This document shows positions 7,587 to 17,200 of a stretch of DNA of 64,000 nucleotides, in pieces. A model generated the notes under the pieces. It made no database searches and had not been told where the DNA came from. It saw only the letters and a program-made list of their open reading frames with translations. How positions within the stretch are numbered: the stretch's first letter is position 1; every line of letters starts with the position of its first letter. The stretch is from CAWIJJ01 sp963836405 (GTDB lineage Bacteria > Acidobacteriota > Terriglobia > Bryobacterales > Bryobacteraceae). The DNA lies in NCBI GenBank assembly GCA_963836405.1, contig CAWIJL010000010.1, positions 248,001 to 312,000 of the forward strand, given 5' to 3'. Both the position numbers and the translations under genes were made by a program.

Positions 7587-8606
7587 ATGCAGATTCTGAT
7601 TGGGGCCTCCATCGGGTTGCTCGCCTGGTTCCTGCTGCGATTCATCCTGATGGGGCTGTATACGGTTGACCAGAACGAACGGGCGGTGAAGACCCGCTTC
7701 GGACGCGCGGTGCGCGTGCCGGGCGGGCAGACCACGCTCGAAGATCCCATCGCGGAGTTCCTTCGTCCCGAAGAGCGTCCGCGGTACGCCTATCCACAGG
7801 TCCGCGTCATCCCGGCGGGCGGACCATACCTGAAGATGCCGTGGGAGAAGATCCACAAGGTCTCCATCGCCACCATGACCATCAACATGGCGCTCGATCT
7901 GGAGGATCCCGCGGCTAACGATGCGGGCACACGCCTCGAGGCGGTCACGAAGGACCAGTTGAACACCGGCCTCACAGGACAAATCCGTTATCGCGTCAGC
8001 GAGTCCAACCTGTACGCGTTTCTTTTCGGCATCAAGAAGCCTTTTGTTCACGTGATGGCGTACTTCGTTTCCGTGCTGCGCCAGCGCATCGCCAACTTCG
8101 AGGCCAAGCCCGCAGCGATTGCCGCCGCAGCGGGGGCCGAGACCGCCGTGCTATCGGCCGGTGCGCTCGCTTCGGGCGAAATGACCGGTGTTTCCATCAA
8201 CGATCTGCGCAAGAACCTGCGCGACCTCAACGAATACATGGATCACGAATGCCGGGCGACGCCGGCGCGCTACGGCGTGATTTTCGACGCCTCGCTGATC
8301 ACGGGCATCGATCCGCCGGACGACGTCGAATCGGCGCTCGCCGCCATCAACACCGCCCATAACCAGGTGTCCAGCGACATCAGCCTGGCGCAGGCTGCCG
8401 CCGACCAGCGCGTAGTCCAATCGCGCAGGGCCGTCGAAATCGAGACGCTGCGCGCGCAGGCCGAAGTGGAGCCCGTCCGCTCTCTGGCGTCGGAACTGGC
8501 CGCCATGTACCGCTCCGGACCGGCCGTGCTCCACGCGTATTTGCGAAACGTGCGGCTGGCCCTCTACGACAAGGCGCAGCAGATTTTTCTGGAGACAGGC
8601 AAATGA
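7587..8606 (+). CDS. SPFH/Band 7-type membrane protein (first of a pair)
   Basis: 339 residues. It has an N-terminal membrane helix (ILIGASIGLLAWFLLRFILM), then VDQNERAVKTRFGR, the usual opening of stomatin/prohibitin-type SPFH domains, and an Ala/Glu-rich helical C-terminus (about 240-310) expected to oligomerise. The family builds ring or cage scaffolds in membrane microdomains. GAGG lies 4 nt before ATG 7587. The stop overlaps the next SPFH gene by ATGA, so the two products probably form a hetero-oligomer. An internal fragment of the gene is copied at about 3741-3961. Confidence 0.75.
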   Translation: MQILIGASIGLLAWFLLRFILMGLYTVDQNERAVKTRFGRAVRVPGGQTTLEDPIAEFLRPEERPRYAYPQVRVIPAGGPYLKMPWEKIHKVSIATMTINMALDLEDPAANDAGTRLEAVTKDQLNTGLTGQIRYRVSESNLYAFLFGIKKPFVHVMAYFVSVLRQRIANFEAKPAAIAAAAGAETAVLSAGALASGEMTGVSINDLRKNLRDLNEYMDHECRATPARYGVIFDASLITGIDPPDDVESALAAINTAHNQVSSDISLAQAAADQRVVQSRRAVEIETLRAQAEVEPVRSLASELAAMYRSGPAVLHAYLRNVRLALYDKAQQIFLETGK

Positions 8607-9559
8607 GCGAAACTCAACTGGTCAACTTAGTCGCCGCCGCGCTGATCGCATTTGTCGGACTATTTCTCGCCGAGCCGGTTCTTTTCGGACTGGCCCGCAT
8701 TTTCGGGCTCTACGCGGTGGTGAAGGAGCGCACGTGCCGCGTGTATGTGCTCTTCGGAAAAGTGATTGCCGCGATCGACGAGCCGGGGCTGCATTTCCTC
8801 CCCGGCAAGATGGGTTCCTCGGCATTCATCGTGAACTTTCTCGGACAGTGCCACGTTCTCGACCTGCGGCTGGACCAGGAGTACCTGCGCAGCCAGGCGG
8901 TCAATTCCGAAGAAGGAGCGCCCATGGGGATCGGCATCTGGTACGAAATGTGGATCAACGATCCGGTGTCGTTTCTGTTCAAGAACACGGATCCGCGCGG
9001 TTCGCTGCGCGCCAACGTCAGTAACGCCACGGTGCGCTGCCTGAGCAACATGCCGCTCTCCGAGATGCTGCAGACCCGCCACAACATGAGCCAGACGGTG
9101 CGCACCGAGGTCACGACGAAGTCGCAGGAATGGGGGTACCAGCTCGGTTCGGTTTATATCCGCAAGGTTCATTTCCGCGACGCCGGCATGATCCGGCAGA
9201 TCGAAGAGAAGGTGGTCAACCGGCTGCGGCAGGTCACCTCCGCCATCCGCCAGGCGGGAGCCAACCAGGTCAGCGTGATCACCAGTTCGGCGGAGCGCGA
9301 AGCGGCCTTCGAATTCGCGAAGGCGGCAACCATCCGGCCGAACACGCTGGGGTGCGCGCTCCAAGAGATCGCGCGCGAGCCGGTGGTGGCCGATGCGCTT
9401 TTCGACGTGCTCGAAACGCAGCGCATCCTGGCCGGGAAGGCGCGCATGGTCATGATGCCCGGCGGCGCTCACGGCAAAATGCTGGCCAACCTCATGGCCG
9501 CGGAAAACGAGCGGCCCGCCACGCCGGTAGCGGTTCCCGCGGCGGCGCCAGCCGGCTAA
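8603..9559 (+). CDS. SPFH/Band 7-type membrane protein (second of a pair)
   Basis: 318 residues with one N-terminal membrane helix, then YAVVKERTCRVYVLFGK and an SPFH-like core, and a helical segment with the stomatin-like VSVITSSAEREAAFEFAKAA run. The C-terminus is Pro/Ala-rich and low in complexity. It starts inside the stop of the preceding SPFH gene (ATGA), which indicates translational coupling and joint assembly. No protease (NfeD or FtsH) gene is adjacent, so the partner process is unknown. Confidence 0.75.
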   Translation: MSETQLVNLVAAALIAFVGLFLAEPVLFGLARIFGLYAVVKERTCRVYVLFGKVIAAIDEPGLHFLPGKMGSSAFIVNFLGQCHVLDLRLDQEYLRSQAVNSEEGAPMGIGIWYEMWINDPVSFLFKNTDPRGSLRANVSNATVRCLSNMPLSEMLQTRHNMSQTVRTEVTTKSQEWGYQLGSVYIRKVHFRDAGMIRQIEEKVVNRLRQVTSAIRQAGANQVSVITSSAEREAAFEFAKAATIRPNTLGCALQEIAREPVVADALFDVLETQRILAGKARMVMMPGGAHGKMLANLMAAENERPATPVAVPAAAPAG

Positions 9560-9621
9560 CCAAAGGCTATCGGTCAGCTTGGGAGCGGCGCCTGGCCGAC
9601 GGCGGTCCTAACGCTAACCGG

Positions 9622-10302
9622 CTAATTCTCGGTCGGGACCTTCTCGACGTGATCCACTACCACGACGTCGCCCGGTCCTTTTTTTGAAATCAGCTTCAGC
9701 CCGAGCTGATCCCGAACGGCATGTACCAGGGGCGGACCCTGCGGGCCGGTGTCGGGTAACGGTCCCACTTCGGCCGCGCGCCCCGACCGCTCGAGAAGCC
9801 AAGCCGTATCGATTCCCCATCTCAGGTCGATATCGTAGCGGCCTTTGAGCCCGGTTGCGTCCACAACGGACCGGCCCAGGTGGAACGATAACGTCTTAAC
9901 CAGTTCGTCCATGGAGACGCCGAATCCGACCCAGCGGTAGTGGCCGTTCATGCCTTGCAGGCCACCGCGGCCCTCGGGGAACTCCGGATAGCCGTCAAGA
10001 CTCTTGAGCATCACCTGGAACTGTTCCCGGGTGGTCCCCGCCGGTACTTTGGCGATGTAGTCGAACCGGGCCTGGCAGCAACTGCTGACTGGGGAAAACT
10101 GATACGCCTCGAAGCCGTACGCATAGGACATCAGAAATGCGAGCGGCACATTCGAGCACCGCCACATGCCCGGGTCCGCCGTGCCGGGTCCTCCGCTGCA
10201 CATGATGCCTCTTTCCGACGCGACGGGCTTGATGGAGGCCACCTCGAAGGTCTGGCCGCCGGCGCAAAACCAGGCGACGGCCAGCAGAACGATAATCCGC
10301 AT
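9622..10302 (-). CDS. TIGR03435 family secreted protein
   Basis: About 226 residues. ATG 10302 gives a signal peptide (MRIIVLLAVAWFCAGG), followed by the family hallmark TFEVASIKPV and the C-terminal signature VVVDHVEKVPTEN. The family is multi-copy in soil Acidobacteria and has no established function. This copy is shorter than the two at 26.4-28.3 kb. It is divergent from the response regulator with 83 bp between starts. Confidence 0.88.
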   Translation of the reverse strand: MRIIVLLAVAWFCAGGQTFEVASIKPVASERGIMCSGGPGTADPGMWRCSNVPLAFLMSYAYGFEAYQFSPVSSCCQARFDYIAKVPAGTTREQFQVMLKSLDGYPEFPEGRGGLQGMNGHYRWVGFGVSMDELVKTLSFHLGRSVVDATGLKGRYDIDLRWGIDTAWLLERSGRAAEVGPLPDTGPQGPPLVHAVRDQLGLKLISKKGPGDVVVVDHVEKVPTEN

Positions 10303-10385
10303 AGTGCTCCCGCCTGAGTGTATTCCCGCGCGGCGGCGGCGTGTACGGTCCCGTCTGTCCGCGTCTTTCGCGCTAACCTCAAGGT

Positions 10386-11762
10386 TTGGCACACCTCCTG
10401 ATCGTTGATGACGATGCGAACACGCTGGCGTCGCTGGCGCGCGCTTTCCGCCTCTCAGGCCATGAGGCCACCGTGTGCGACCACGCCGCGCGTGCCCTGG
10501 AACTGGTTAAATCGCAGCCCTTCGACATGATGATGTCGGACGTGGTGATGCCCGGCAAAGACGGGCTTTCGCTGCTCGAGGATCTCCGCGCCGCCGGCAT
10601 CGCGCTGCCGGTGGTCATGATCTCGGGACAGGCCAATATCGAGATGGCCGTTCGCGCCACCCGCCTGGGCGCGGTCGATTTTCTGGAAAAACCGATCTCC
10701 ACCGACAAGCTGCTCCTCACCGTTGAAAACGTCCTCCGGATCAAACGGCTGGAGGAAGAAAACCGCGAACTGCGCCAGCGGGTAGGCAAGCACGAGATCG
10801 TGCATTCGGGCGAGGCGATGCGGCGCGTGATGGCGCAGGTGGACCGTGTGGCCGCCAGCGAAGCGCGCGTCTGCATCCTGGGCGAAACGGGCACCGGAAA
10901 GGAACTGATCGCGCGGGCGCTGCACGACCGCAGCCCACGCCGCACGGGGCCCTTCGTCACGCTCAACTGCGCGGCCGTGCCCGGCGAGCTGATCGAATCC
11001 GAGCTGTTCGGCCACGAAAAGGGATCCTTCACCGGCGCGGCGTCGCGGCACGTCGGCAAGTTCGAGCAGGCGCATCACGGCACGCTTTTCCTGGACGAGA
11101 TCGGCGACATGCCGCTGGTGATGCAGGCCAAGCTGCTGCGCGTGCTGGAGGAGGGGCAGGTGGAACGGGTCGGCGGCGACCGTCCGATTACCGTGGACGT
11201 GCGCGCGATTGTCGCCACCCACCGCAATCTCGACGAACTGGTCAAGAAAGGCGCGTTCCGGCAGGACCTCTACCACCGCATCTTCGTCTTCCCCCTGCTG
11301 CTGCCGCCGCTACGCGAACGGACCGAAGACATCCCCGCCCTGGCGGCGCACTTTGCGGCGCAGGTGGCGGACCAGAACGGCTGGAAGCCAAAACGCTTCG
11401 AACCCGACGCCATCCGCGAGCTGCAGGGCTACACCTGGCCCGGCAATGTGCGCGAGTTGCGCAACGTGGTGGAACGGCTGCTTCTGCTCGCCGATGGTCC
11501 GGTGGACGCCGCCACCGTGCGCCTCGCCTTGCCGCAAGGGGAGGGCGCTTTCGTCCCGGGCGCGGCGGTGCAATTCTCCGGTCCGCTTTCCGAACGCGTG
11601 GACTCTTTCGAGCGCGAACAGATTCTGAACGAACTGAAACGGCACAACCAGCGCATGACCGACAGCGCCAAGGCCCTGGGCCTGGAGCGCAGCCATCTGT
11701 ATAAGAAGTGCCAGGCGCTGGGCATCGACCTGCGCGCGCTGCGGAAGGGCCCGGATGCCTGA
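10386..11762 (+). CDS. NtrC-type sigma-54-dependent response regulator
   Basis: 458 residues. Receiver domain 1-120: acidic DDD at 8-10, phospho-acceptor D52 in SDVVMP, K102 in EKPIS. AAA+ domain about 140-370: Walker A GETGTGKE (166-173), the sigma-54 contact loop as GSFTGA (213-218), Walker B LFLDEIG. A Fis-type helix-turn-helix follows near the C-terminus (MTDSAKALGLERSHLYKKCQ). The start is TTG 10386; nothing better lies between it and an in-frame stop at 10374. No histidine kinase is adjacent. The gene overlaps the next one by 8 bp, linking the regulator to a predicted cyclic-dinucleotide protein. Confidence 0.93.
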   Translation: MAHLLIVDDDANTLASLARAFRLSGHEATVCDHAARALELVKSQPFDMMMSDVVMPGKDGLSLLEDLRAAGIALPVVMISGQANIEMAVRATRLGAVDFLEKPISTDKLLLTVENVLRIKRLEEENRELRQRVGKHEIVHSGEAMRRVMAQVDRVAASEARVCILGETGTGKELIARALHDRSPRRTGPFVTLNCAAVPGELIESELFGHEKGSFTGAASRHVGKFEQAHHGTLFLDEIGDMPLVMQAKLLRVLEEGQVERVGGDRPITVDVRAIVATHRNLDELVKKGAFRQDLYHRIFVFPLLLPPLRERTEDIPALAAHFAAQVADQNGWKPKRFEPDAIRELQGYTWPGNVRELRNVVERLLLLADGPVDAATVRLALPQGEGAFVPGAAVQFSGPLSERVDSFEREQILNELKRHNQRMTDSAKALGLERSHLYKKCQALGIDLRALRKGPDA

Positions 11763-13070
11763 AGTCGCATCCATCGTTTACGCCCTATACAGCGACTTCC
11801 TGGAACGCGGCATCCGGTACTTTTTCCCGGAGGCGGATCTGGAGGTCAAAAGCAGAAAAGCAAAACCCACGCCGGTGCTGCGCTTCGACACCGCCACCGA
11901 CGGCAGGCTGCGCCTCGATTGGATGAGCAACCGCTACCTGCTGTCTCTTAAGCGCGGTCCGTTCACGGAGAACCAGGTGCGGCTGCTGGGGGCGATCGGA
12001 GCGGTGCTTGCCGCCCGTTTTCGGAGCATTTACCGCGCCGATTCCGCGGCTGCGACCACCGGCCTGTTCGAAGGACTTCCCGAAGACCGCTATGTCTCAG
12101 CCTTCCTGCGCCTCGGTCCGTATATCGATTCCGAGACCTGCCCACGGGCCCCGATGTGGTCGCCGATGCCATTGAAGTGATGCGCGAAAGCTCGCTGCTG
12201 ACGTACGAGAACCGGCGGATTGCCACCGGCGTGGTCCTTCTCGGCCCGGACCCTTCCGAATTCGTGGCGGCCCTTCCGGCGGACGCCATGCGGTACACAA
12301 GCTCCCTGGTACGCATTAAGAGCTTTCACCGCCTCTGCGACGGCCTGCACACGGTTTTCCTGGTGACCCACGACGGCATGCTGGCGGACCTGGTGGATGT
12401 GCGCGGCTTCGCCGGCGCTCCCGGTGTGCGCCTGCCCGCGCCAAGCTCGGCCCGCTACCACGCGCACTGTCTCGCCTCGCTCGCAAGCGGCCGCATCTGC
12501 CTGGTGCTCTCGCCCAACGGAGAAATCAAGATTTTCGCGGGCGGCGTGCAGGTGTTCAGCTTTCTGGAAGGCCGCTGGCGGCTGTCGGACGTCACCGAAA
12601 AATACCACCGGTTCCACCAGGCTGTCGGCAACGCCGCCCTCGCGGAACGCCTGTTCACCGCCGCCCTCAATATGGTGGAGCACCGGCGCGGGGGCCTGTT
12701 CGTGGTGCTGGACGACCCCGCCTCCGTCGCGGGCCTGGTGGCGCCCGACGACCTCCTGGGCAACGAACCCGCCAATGCAACCAATAAAGGCCAGGTCCAT
12801 TACCTGCTGCGCAACAAACCTGTGATGGGGATCGAGCTCAGCGTTCTGCAAAGTATCGCCCGCGTGGATGGCGGCATCGTGATGGACCGGCAGGGGAATT
12901 TGCTCGCGTTTGGCGCCATTCTGCGGCATAGCGGGGAAGAACTGACGGCCCAGGAAGGCGGGCGCACCACTGCCGCGGTTCACGCCTCGCGGCTGGGGGC
13001 GGTCCTCAAAATCAGCGAGGATGGCGGCGTGTCGTTTTACCTGCGGGGCGAGAGGATTTGGGAGGTCTGA
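11755..13070 (+). CDS. Diadenylate-cyclase (DisA_N/DAC)-like protein with N-terminal sensor region; frameshifted
   Basis: Two frames are needed: 11755 to about 12130, then the next frame to 13070. The second frame reads RDLPTGPDVVADAIEV before its first start codon, so the coding sequence is continuous and an indel sits near 12125-12140; joined length is about 438 residues. The C-terminal 90 residues resemble a DAC domain: DGGIVMDRQGNLLAFGAIL matches the DGA region and GGRTTAAVHASRLGAVLKIS the GTRHRAA region. The key residues differ (DGG for DGA, RTT for RHR), so cyclase activity is doubtful. The long N-terminal part may be one of the predicted sensor domains linked to DAC (DACNV-like); that is inference. 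It overlaps the sigma-54 regulator gene by 8 bp. Confidence 0.65.
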
Positions 13071-13122
13071 CGCGGCCTGCGGAGGAGCCCCTCTCCGGCC
13101 GTATGCTACCGTCGGATTAGGT

Positions 13123-14835
13123 ATGGCCAAGTTCCTGATCGGGCTGGTGACGGGGGCGTTGCTGGTTTTCCTCTCCTTCATCCTGTTGTTCGTCGCTCTT
13201 CTCCGCTTCCGCGAGAAGCCCCCGCAGATCGCCGATAACTCCGTGCTCGTGATCCGGCTCTCGGGCGATATTCCGGAAAAACCGCCGGTGGAACTGCCGG
13301 CATTTCTGGGCGGCGGCGGTCCGGGCACCACCGTTTCCGGGCTCTGGCTGAATCTCAAGAAGGCCGCGGCCGATCCGCATATCAAGGCTGTCGTGGTGCA
13401 ACCCGAAGGCGTGGACGCCGGCTGGGCCAAGCTCGAAGAGATCCGGTCGGACCTGGTCCAGTTCGCTGAGTCGGGCAAGCCGGTCTACGCCTATTTGCGC
13501 GCTCCCAACACGCGCGACTACTACATTGCCCTCGGCGCCGGCCGCATCTATCTCGGACCGCAGGAGCCCCTCATGCTCAAGGGACTGCGCGCCGAAATCA
13601 TGTATTTCAAGAAGACGCTGGACAAGCTGGGCGTCAGCGTGGAAGTGGAGCACGCCGGCAAGTACAAAGATTTCGGCGACATGTTCACCCGCAGCGACAT
13701 GAGCCCGGAAACCAAAGAGGTGGTGAACAGCGTCCTCGACGGGCTGTATGGAAACCTGGTAGCGCAGATCGCGTCGGCGCGGAAGAAAACTCAGGACGAG
13801 GTGCGCGCCATCATAGATCGCGGACCGTTCACGGCGGCGCAGGCCCGCACCCAAGGTCTCGTGGACGAGTTGCGATTCGAAGATCAGCTCTGGGGCGAAC
13901 TCAAGCAGCGCCTGGGCGGCCGCGAGGCGGGCCGCGTCTCCCTCGAGACCTACTCGCGGGTGCCCGGCGAATTCGGCAGAAGCCGGATTGCCCTGGTTAT
14001 CGGCGACGGAGAAATTCTGCGCGGCTCTCCCAGCGACAACGGCGTCGACGAAACCGCCCTCACCTCCTACGGCTTCAACCGCCTGCTCGAAGGCGTGGTC
14101 AACGACAGCACGGTGAAGGGCATCATCGTTCGCATCGATTCGCCGGGCGGCGAGGTCACGGCTTCCGACGAAATCTGGCGCCAGATGAACCTGGCCGGCA
14201 AGAAGCGGCCCATGGTGATTTCCATGTCCGACGTGGCAGCTTCCGGCGGCTATTACATGGCCATGACCGGCGATCCCATCGTCGCCTATCCGCAAACCGA
14301 AACCGGCTCCATCGGCGTGGTCTTCGGAAAGCCGAATCTGCGCGGCCTTTACGAAAAACTGGGAATCAGCAAGGACGCGCTCCAGCGCGGCAAGCATGCC
14401 GACATCGATTCCGATTACACGCCGCTCACGCCCGAGGAGCGCGCCAAGCTCAAAGAGGGCATCGACGAGAGCTATCGCGATTTCGTAACCAAGGTGGCGG
14501 AGGCCCGAAAACGGCCTTTCGATCAGATGCTACAGGTGGCCCAAGGCCGGGTTTGGCTGGGCTCGCAGGCCAGGAAAGAGGGGCTGGTGGATGAGTTGGG
14601 CGGCCTCGATAAGGCGCTCGAACTGGTGAAGAAGAAGGCCAACATTCCGGCCGGCGAACAGGTGAGGATCTCCGTGTACCCGGCGCGCCGGAGCCTTCTC
14701 GATCTCCTCGTGCGGCGGTCGCAGGACGACATGCTCGAAACGAAGCTGAAACAGGTCTTCGGCCGAATCCCCTTCCGCGCCTGGATGCAGGGCGGATTCC
14801 TGCGCGCCATGCCTTTCCGCCTGGCCGTACACTAG
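13123..14835 (+). CDS. sppA: Signal peptide peptidase SppA, long (67 kDa) type
   Basis: 571 residues with one N-terminal membrane helix (FLIGLVTGALLVFLSFILLF) and two ClpP/crotonase-like halves. The Ser-Lys dyad is visible: K182 in the N-terminal half (GKYKDFGDMF) and S374 in the C-terminal half (SDVAASGGYYMAM). It degrades released signal peptides in the membrane. ATG 13123 is chosen because it opens the membrane anchor; the frame is open further upstream but overlaps the preceding gene. Confidence 0.93.
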   Translation: MAKFLIGLVTGALLVFLSFILLFVALLRFREKPPQIADNSVLVIRLSGDIPEKPPVELPAFLGGGGPGTTVSGLWLNLKKAAADPHIKAVVVQPEGVDAGWAKLEEIRSDLVQFAESGKPVYAYLRAPNTRDYYIALGAGRIYLGPQEPLMLKGLRAEIMYFKKTLDKLGVSVEVEHAGKYKDFGDMFTRSDMSPETKEVVNSVLDGLYGNLVAQIASARKKTQDEVRAIIDRGPFTAAQARTQGLVDELRFEDQLWGELKQRLGGREAGRVSLETYSRVPGEFGRSRIALVIGDGEILRGSPSDNGVDETALTSYGFNRLLEGVVNDSTVKGIIVRIDSPGGEVTASDEIWRQMNLAGKKRPMVISMSDVAASGGYYMAMTGDPIVAYPQTETGSIGVVFGKPNLRGLYEKLGISKDALQRGKHADIDSDYTPLTPEERAKLKEGIDESYRDFVTKVAEARKRPFDQMLQVAQGRVWLGSQARKEGLVDELGGLDKALELVKKKANIPAGEQVRISVYPARRSLLDLLVRRSQDDMLETKLKQVFGRIPFRAWMQGGFLRAMPFRLAVH

Positions 14836-14868
14836 AGCCGCGGATTACACTGGAGAAAGGGAGATTGC

Positions 14869-15801
14869 GTGCATTCTCACGGACACCAGCGTGCAGGTCA
14901 CCATGGAACCGGGAAACTTCTCGCCTGGAGCCTCGCGGCGACCTCCCTGTTCGTCGTAATCGAACTGGTGGCGGGCTTCCGGGCCCATTCGCTCGCGCTA
15001 CTCTCCGATGCGGGCCACAACTTCACCGATGCGGGCGCCCTGCTGCTGGCGTGGGTCGGCTCCTACCTTCAGGCGAAACCCGCCGACGAAGTGAAGACCT
15101 TCGGCTACCAGCGCGCCGGTGTCCTCTCGGCTTTCGTGAACGCCCTCACCCTGCTGGTGCTGTCGGCGTGGATTTTTTACGAAAGCATCGCCCGCTTCCG
15201 TCATCCCGAGCCGGTGCAGGAAAACATCATGATGGTGGTGGCGGGACTCGGATTGATCGTGAATGTGGCCATCATGCTGGCTCTGCGCGCCGCCAGCCGG
15301 CACGACCTGAATGTTCGCAGCGCGTTCGTCCACATGCTCGGTGACGCCCTCGGCTCCATCGCCATCATCGGCGGGGCGATCGTTATTCGCTACACCGGCT
15401 GGGTGCGGGTGGACCCGATCCTTTCGGTGCTCATCGGCCTGCTGATCGTCTGGAGCGCGTGGGATATCGTCCGCGAATCCCTGAATATTCTGCTCGAGGG
15501 GCTGCCCCGCGGCCTCAAGCTCACCGATGTGACCACAGCTATGTGCGGCGTCGAAGGCGTGCTCGACGTGCACGACCTGCATATCTGGAGTCTCGGCTCC
15601 AGCACCCACGCCCTGAGCTGCCATGTGCTGATCGAAGACGTGCCGCCGTCGGCGAGCGACGCCATCCTGCGGCGCCTGAACGACATGCTGGACCGGCGAT
15701 TCCGGATCGGACACACCACGGTTCAGTTCGAACACGCCAGCTGCACGATTTCGGAAACCGGCTGCGCCATTCCGGTGCGCTTCGAGGGGCACCCGCATTA
15801 G
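14869..15801 (+). CDS. Cation diffusion facilitator (CzcD/ZitB-like) metal exporter
   Basis: 310 residues. His-rich N-terminus (HSHGHQRAGHHG), six membrane helices, and the two transport-site motifs: SDAGHNFTDA in TM2 and HMLGDALGS in TM5 (HxxxD). A cytoplasmic ferredoxin-like C-terminal domain contains VHDLHIWSLGS, typical of the zinc-transporting subgroup. It exchanges Zn(II), Cd(II) or Co(II) for protons. Start is GTG 14869 with AAGGGAG 5 nt upstream; no ATG is available in frame before the His-rich segment. Confidence 0.93.
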   Translation: MHSHGHQRAGHHGTGKLLAWSLAATSLFVVIELVAGFRAHSLALLSDAGHNFTDAGALLLAWVGSYLQAKPADEVKTFGYQRAGVLSAFVNALTLLVLSAWIFYESIARFRHPEPVQENIMMVVAGLGLIVNVAIMLALRAASRHDLNVRSAFVHMLGDALGSIAIIGGAIVIRYTGWVRVDPILSVLIGLLIVWSAWDIVRESLNILLEGLPRGLKLTDVTTAMCGVEGVLDVHDLHIWSLGSSTHALSCHVLIEDVPPSASDAILRRLNDMLDRRFRIGHTTVQFEHASCTISETGCAIPVRFEGHPH

Positions 15802-15894
15802 CGTGGTTGCCGGCGGTTGCTTCAGGCCCATAACCAACGGCGTACTAGAACGGTGCGGCCCGCTCGGCTATTATTCGTTTCGCGAAGTCTAGAA

Positions 15895-17181
15895 ATGGCG
15901 ACAGCGAACCTGACTGCGGGGCCAACCACCCGTCCGGAATCCCGCCCGGCGATACCCGATCGTTTGGAGGACCTGGGCATCTCGCGCTCGCTGGTGGGCG
16001 ATCTGGTGCTTCGCTATGTCTGGCTGCACGGCACCGCTACCCTGGGCGCCCTGCACGAAAGCTTAAAGCTTTCTTTTCCCGTGCTCGAGGGGCTGTTTCA
16101 CCAGTTCCGCCAGCAGCAGCTTCTGGAAGTGAAAGGCATGGTGGGGAACGACTACGCGTTTTCGCTCACCGCTGCGGGCCGCGCCCTCGCCGTCACGCGC
16201 AACGAAGTCTGCCAGTACGTGGGACCGGCCCCGGTTTCGATCCAGCAGTATCACAAGGTGGTAAAGGCGCAGGTGGCCAAGATACGGCTCAACCGTGAGA
16301 GTCTCCGGCAGGCGTTCAGCGACCTGGTGCTGCCCGACAACCTCCTCGACAACCTCGGCCCATCGCTGATCGGCCACCAGTCGCTGTTTCTCTACGGAGG
16401 CACCGGGAACGGCAAGACCAGCATCGCCGAGCGCATTCTGCGTATCTATCAGGACGTGATCCTGGTGCCCTATTCGGTGGAGGTGGACGGCCATATCATC
16501 ACTGTTTTCGACCCGGTGGTTCACCGGCAGGCGCCTCTCGACGATGAGCTGCTCGACCCTCGCTGGGTGCCGTGCCACCGGCCCTGCATCACCGTCGGGG
16601 GCGAACTTTCCGCCGCCATGCTGGAATTGCGGCTGGACGAGAGCACCCGGGTCTTTATTTCGCCCTGCCAGATGAAGGCCAACAACGGCATCCTGATCAT
16701 CGACGATTTCGGCCGGCAGGTGCTCTCCCCGCGTGAACTGCTGAACCGCTGGATCGTGCCGCTGGACCGGCGCATCGACCACCTCACCCTCGCGTCGGGG
16801 ATGAAGTTCCAGGTACCGTTCGAATTGATGGTCGTCTTCTCCACCAACCTCGACCCCAAGGACCTGGCCGACGAAGCCTTCCTGCGCCGCATCCAGACCA
16901 AGGTTCTGGTGGAGGAGGTTTCCGACGCGGTCTTCGACCAGATTTTCCAGCGCGTCCTGGTCAACCACCAGGTGCCCGCCGAACCGGGGAGCTCCGAATA
17001 TCTGCGAGACCGCTGCCTGGCCGTCGGCGGAAGTTGCCTGCGCGCCTGCTATCCGAACGACATCTACAACGTCGTGAAGGCCATCACCGAGTACGAAGGC
17101 CGCCCGGTCCGCATGACCCGCGCCAATATCGACCGCGCCGTGTCGCTCTACTTCGCCCGCGAGACCGGTTCGAAGAAATAG
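15895..17181 (+). CDS. AAA ATPase with N-terminal winged-helix-like region
   Basis: About 428 residues from ATG 15895 (MATANLT). The N-terminal 130 residues look like a winged helix (LGALHESLKLSFPVLEGLFHQFRQQQLLEV). Then come Walker A GGTGNGKTS and Walker B ILIIDDFG, with sensor-like FSTNLDPKDLADEAFLRRI. The family is found in soil and cyanobacterial genomes without a settled role; a regulatory ATPase is plausible. An upstream in-frame start (15817) is possible but lacks conserved sequence. Confidence 0.75.
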   Translation: MATANLTAGPTTRPESRPAIPDRLEDLGISRSLVGDLVLRYVWLHGTATLGALHESLKLSFPVLEGLFHQFRQQQLLEVKGMVGNDYAFSLTAAGRALAVTRNEVCQYVGPAPVSIQQYHKVVKAQVAKIRLNRESLRQAFSDLVLPDNLLDNLGPSLIGHQSLFLYGGTGNGKTSIAERILRIYQDVILVPYSVEVDGHIITVFDPVVHRQAPLDDELLDPRWVPCHRPCITVGGELSAAMLELRLDESTRVFISPCQMKANNGILIIDDFGRQVLSPRELLNRWIVPLDRRIDHLTLASGMKFQVPFELMVVFSTNLDPKDLADEAFLRRIQTKVLVEEVSDAVFDQIFQRVLVNHQVPAEPGSSEYLRDRCLAVGGSCLRACYPNDIYNVVKAITEYEGRPVRMTRANIDRAVSLYFARETGSKK

Positions 17182-17200
17182 CAGCGAAGGGGCGGGCCTG

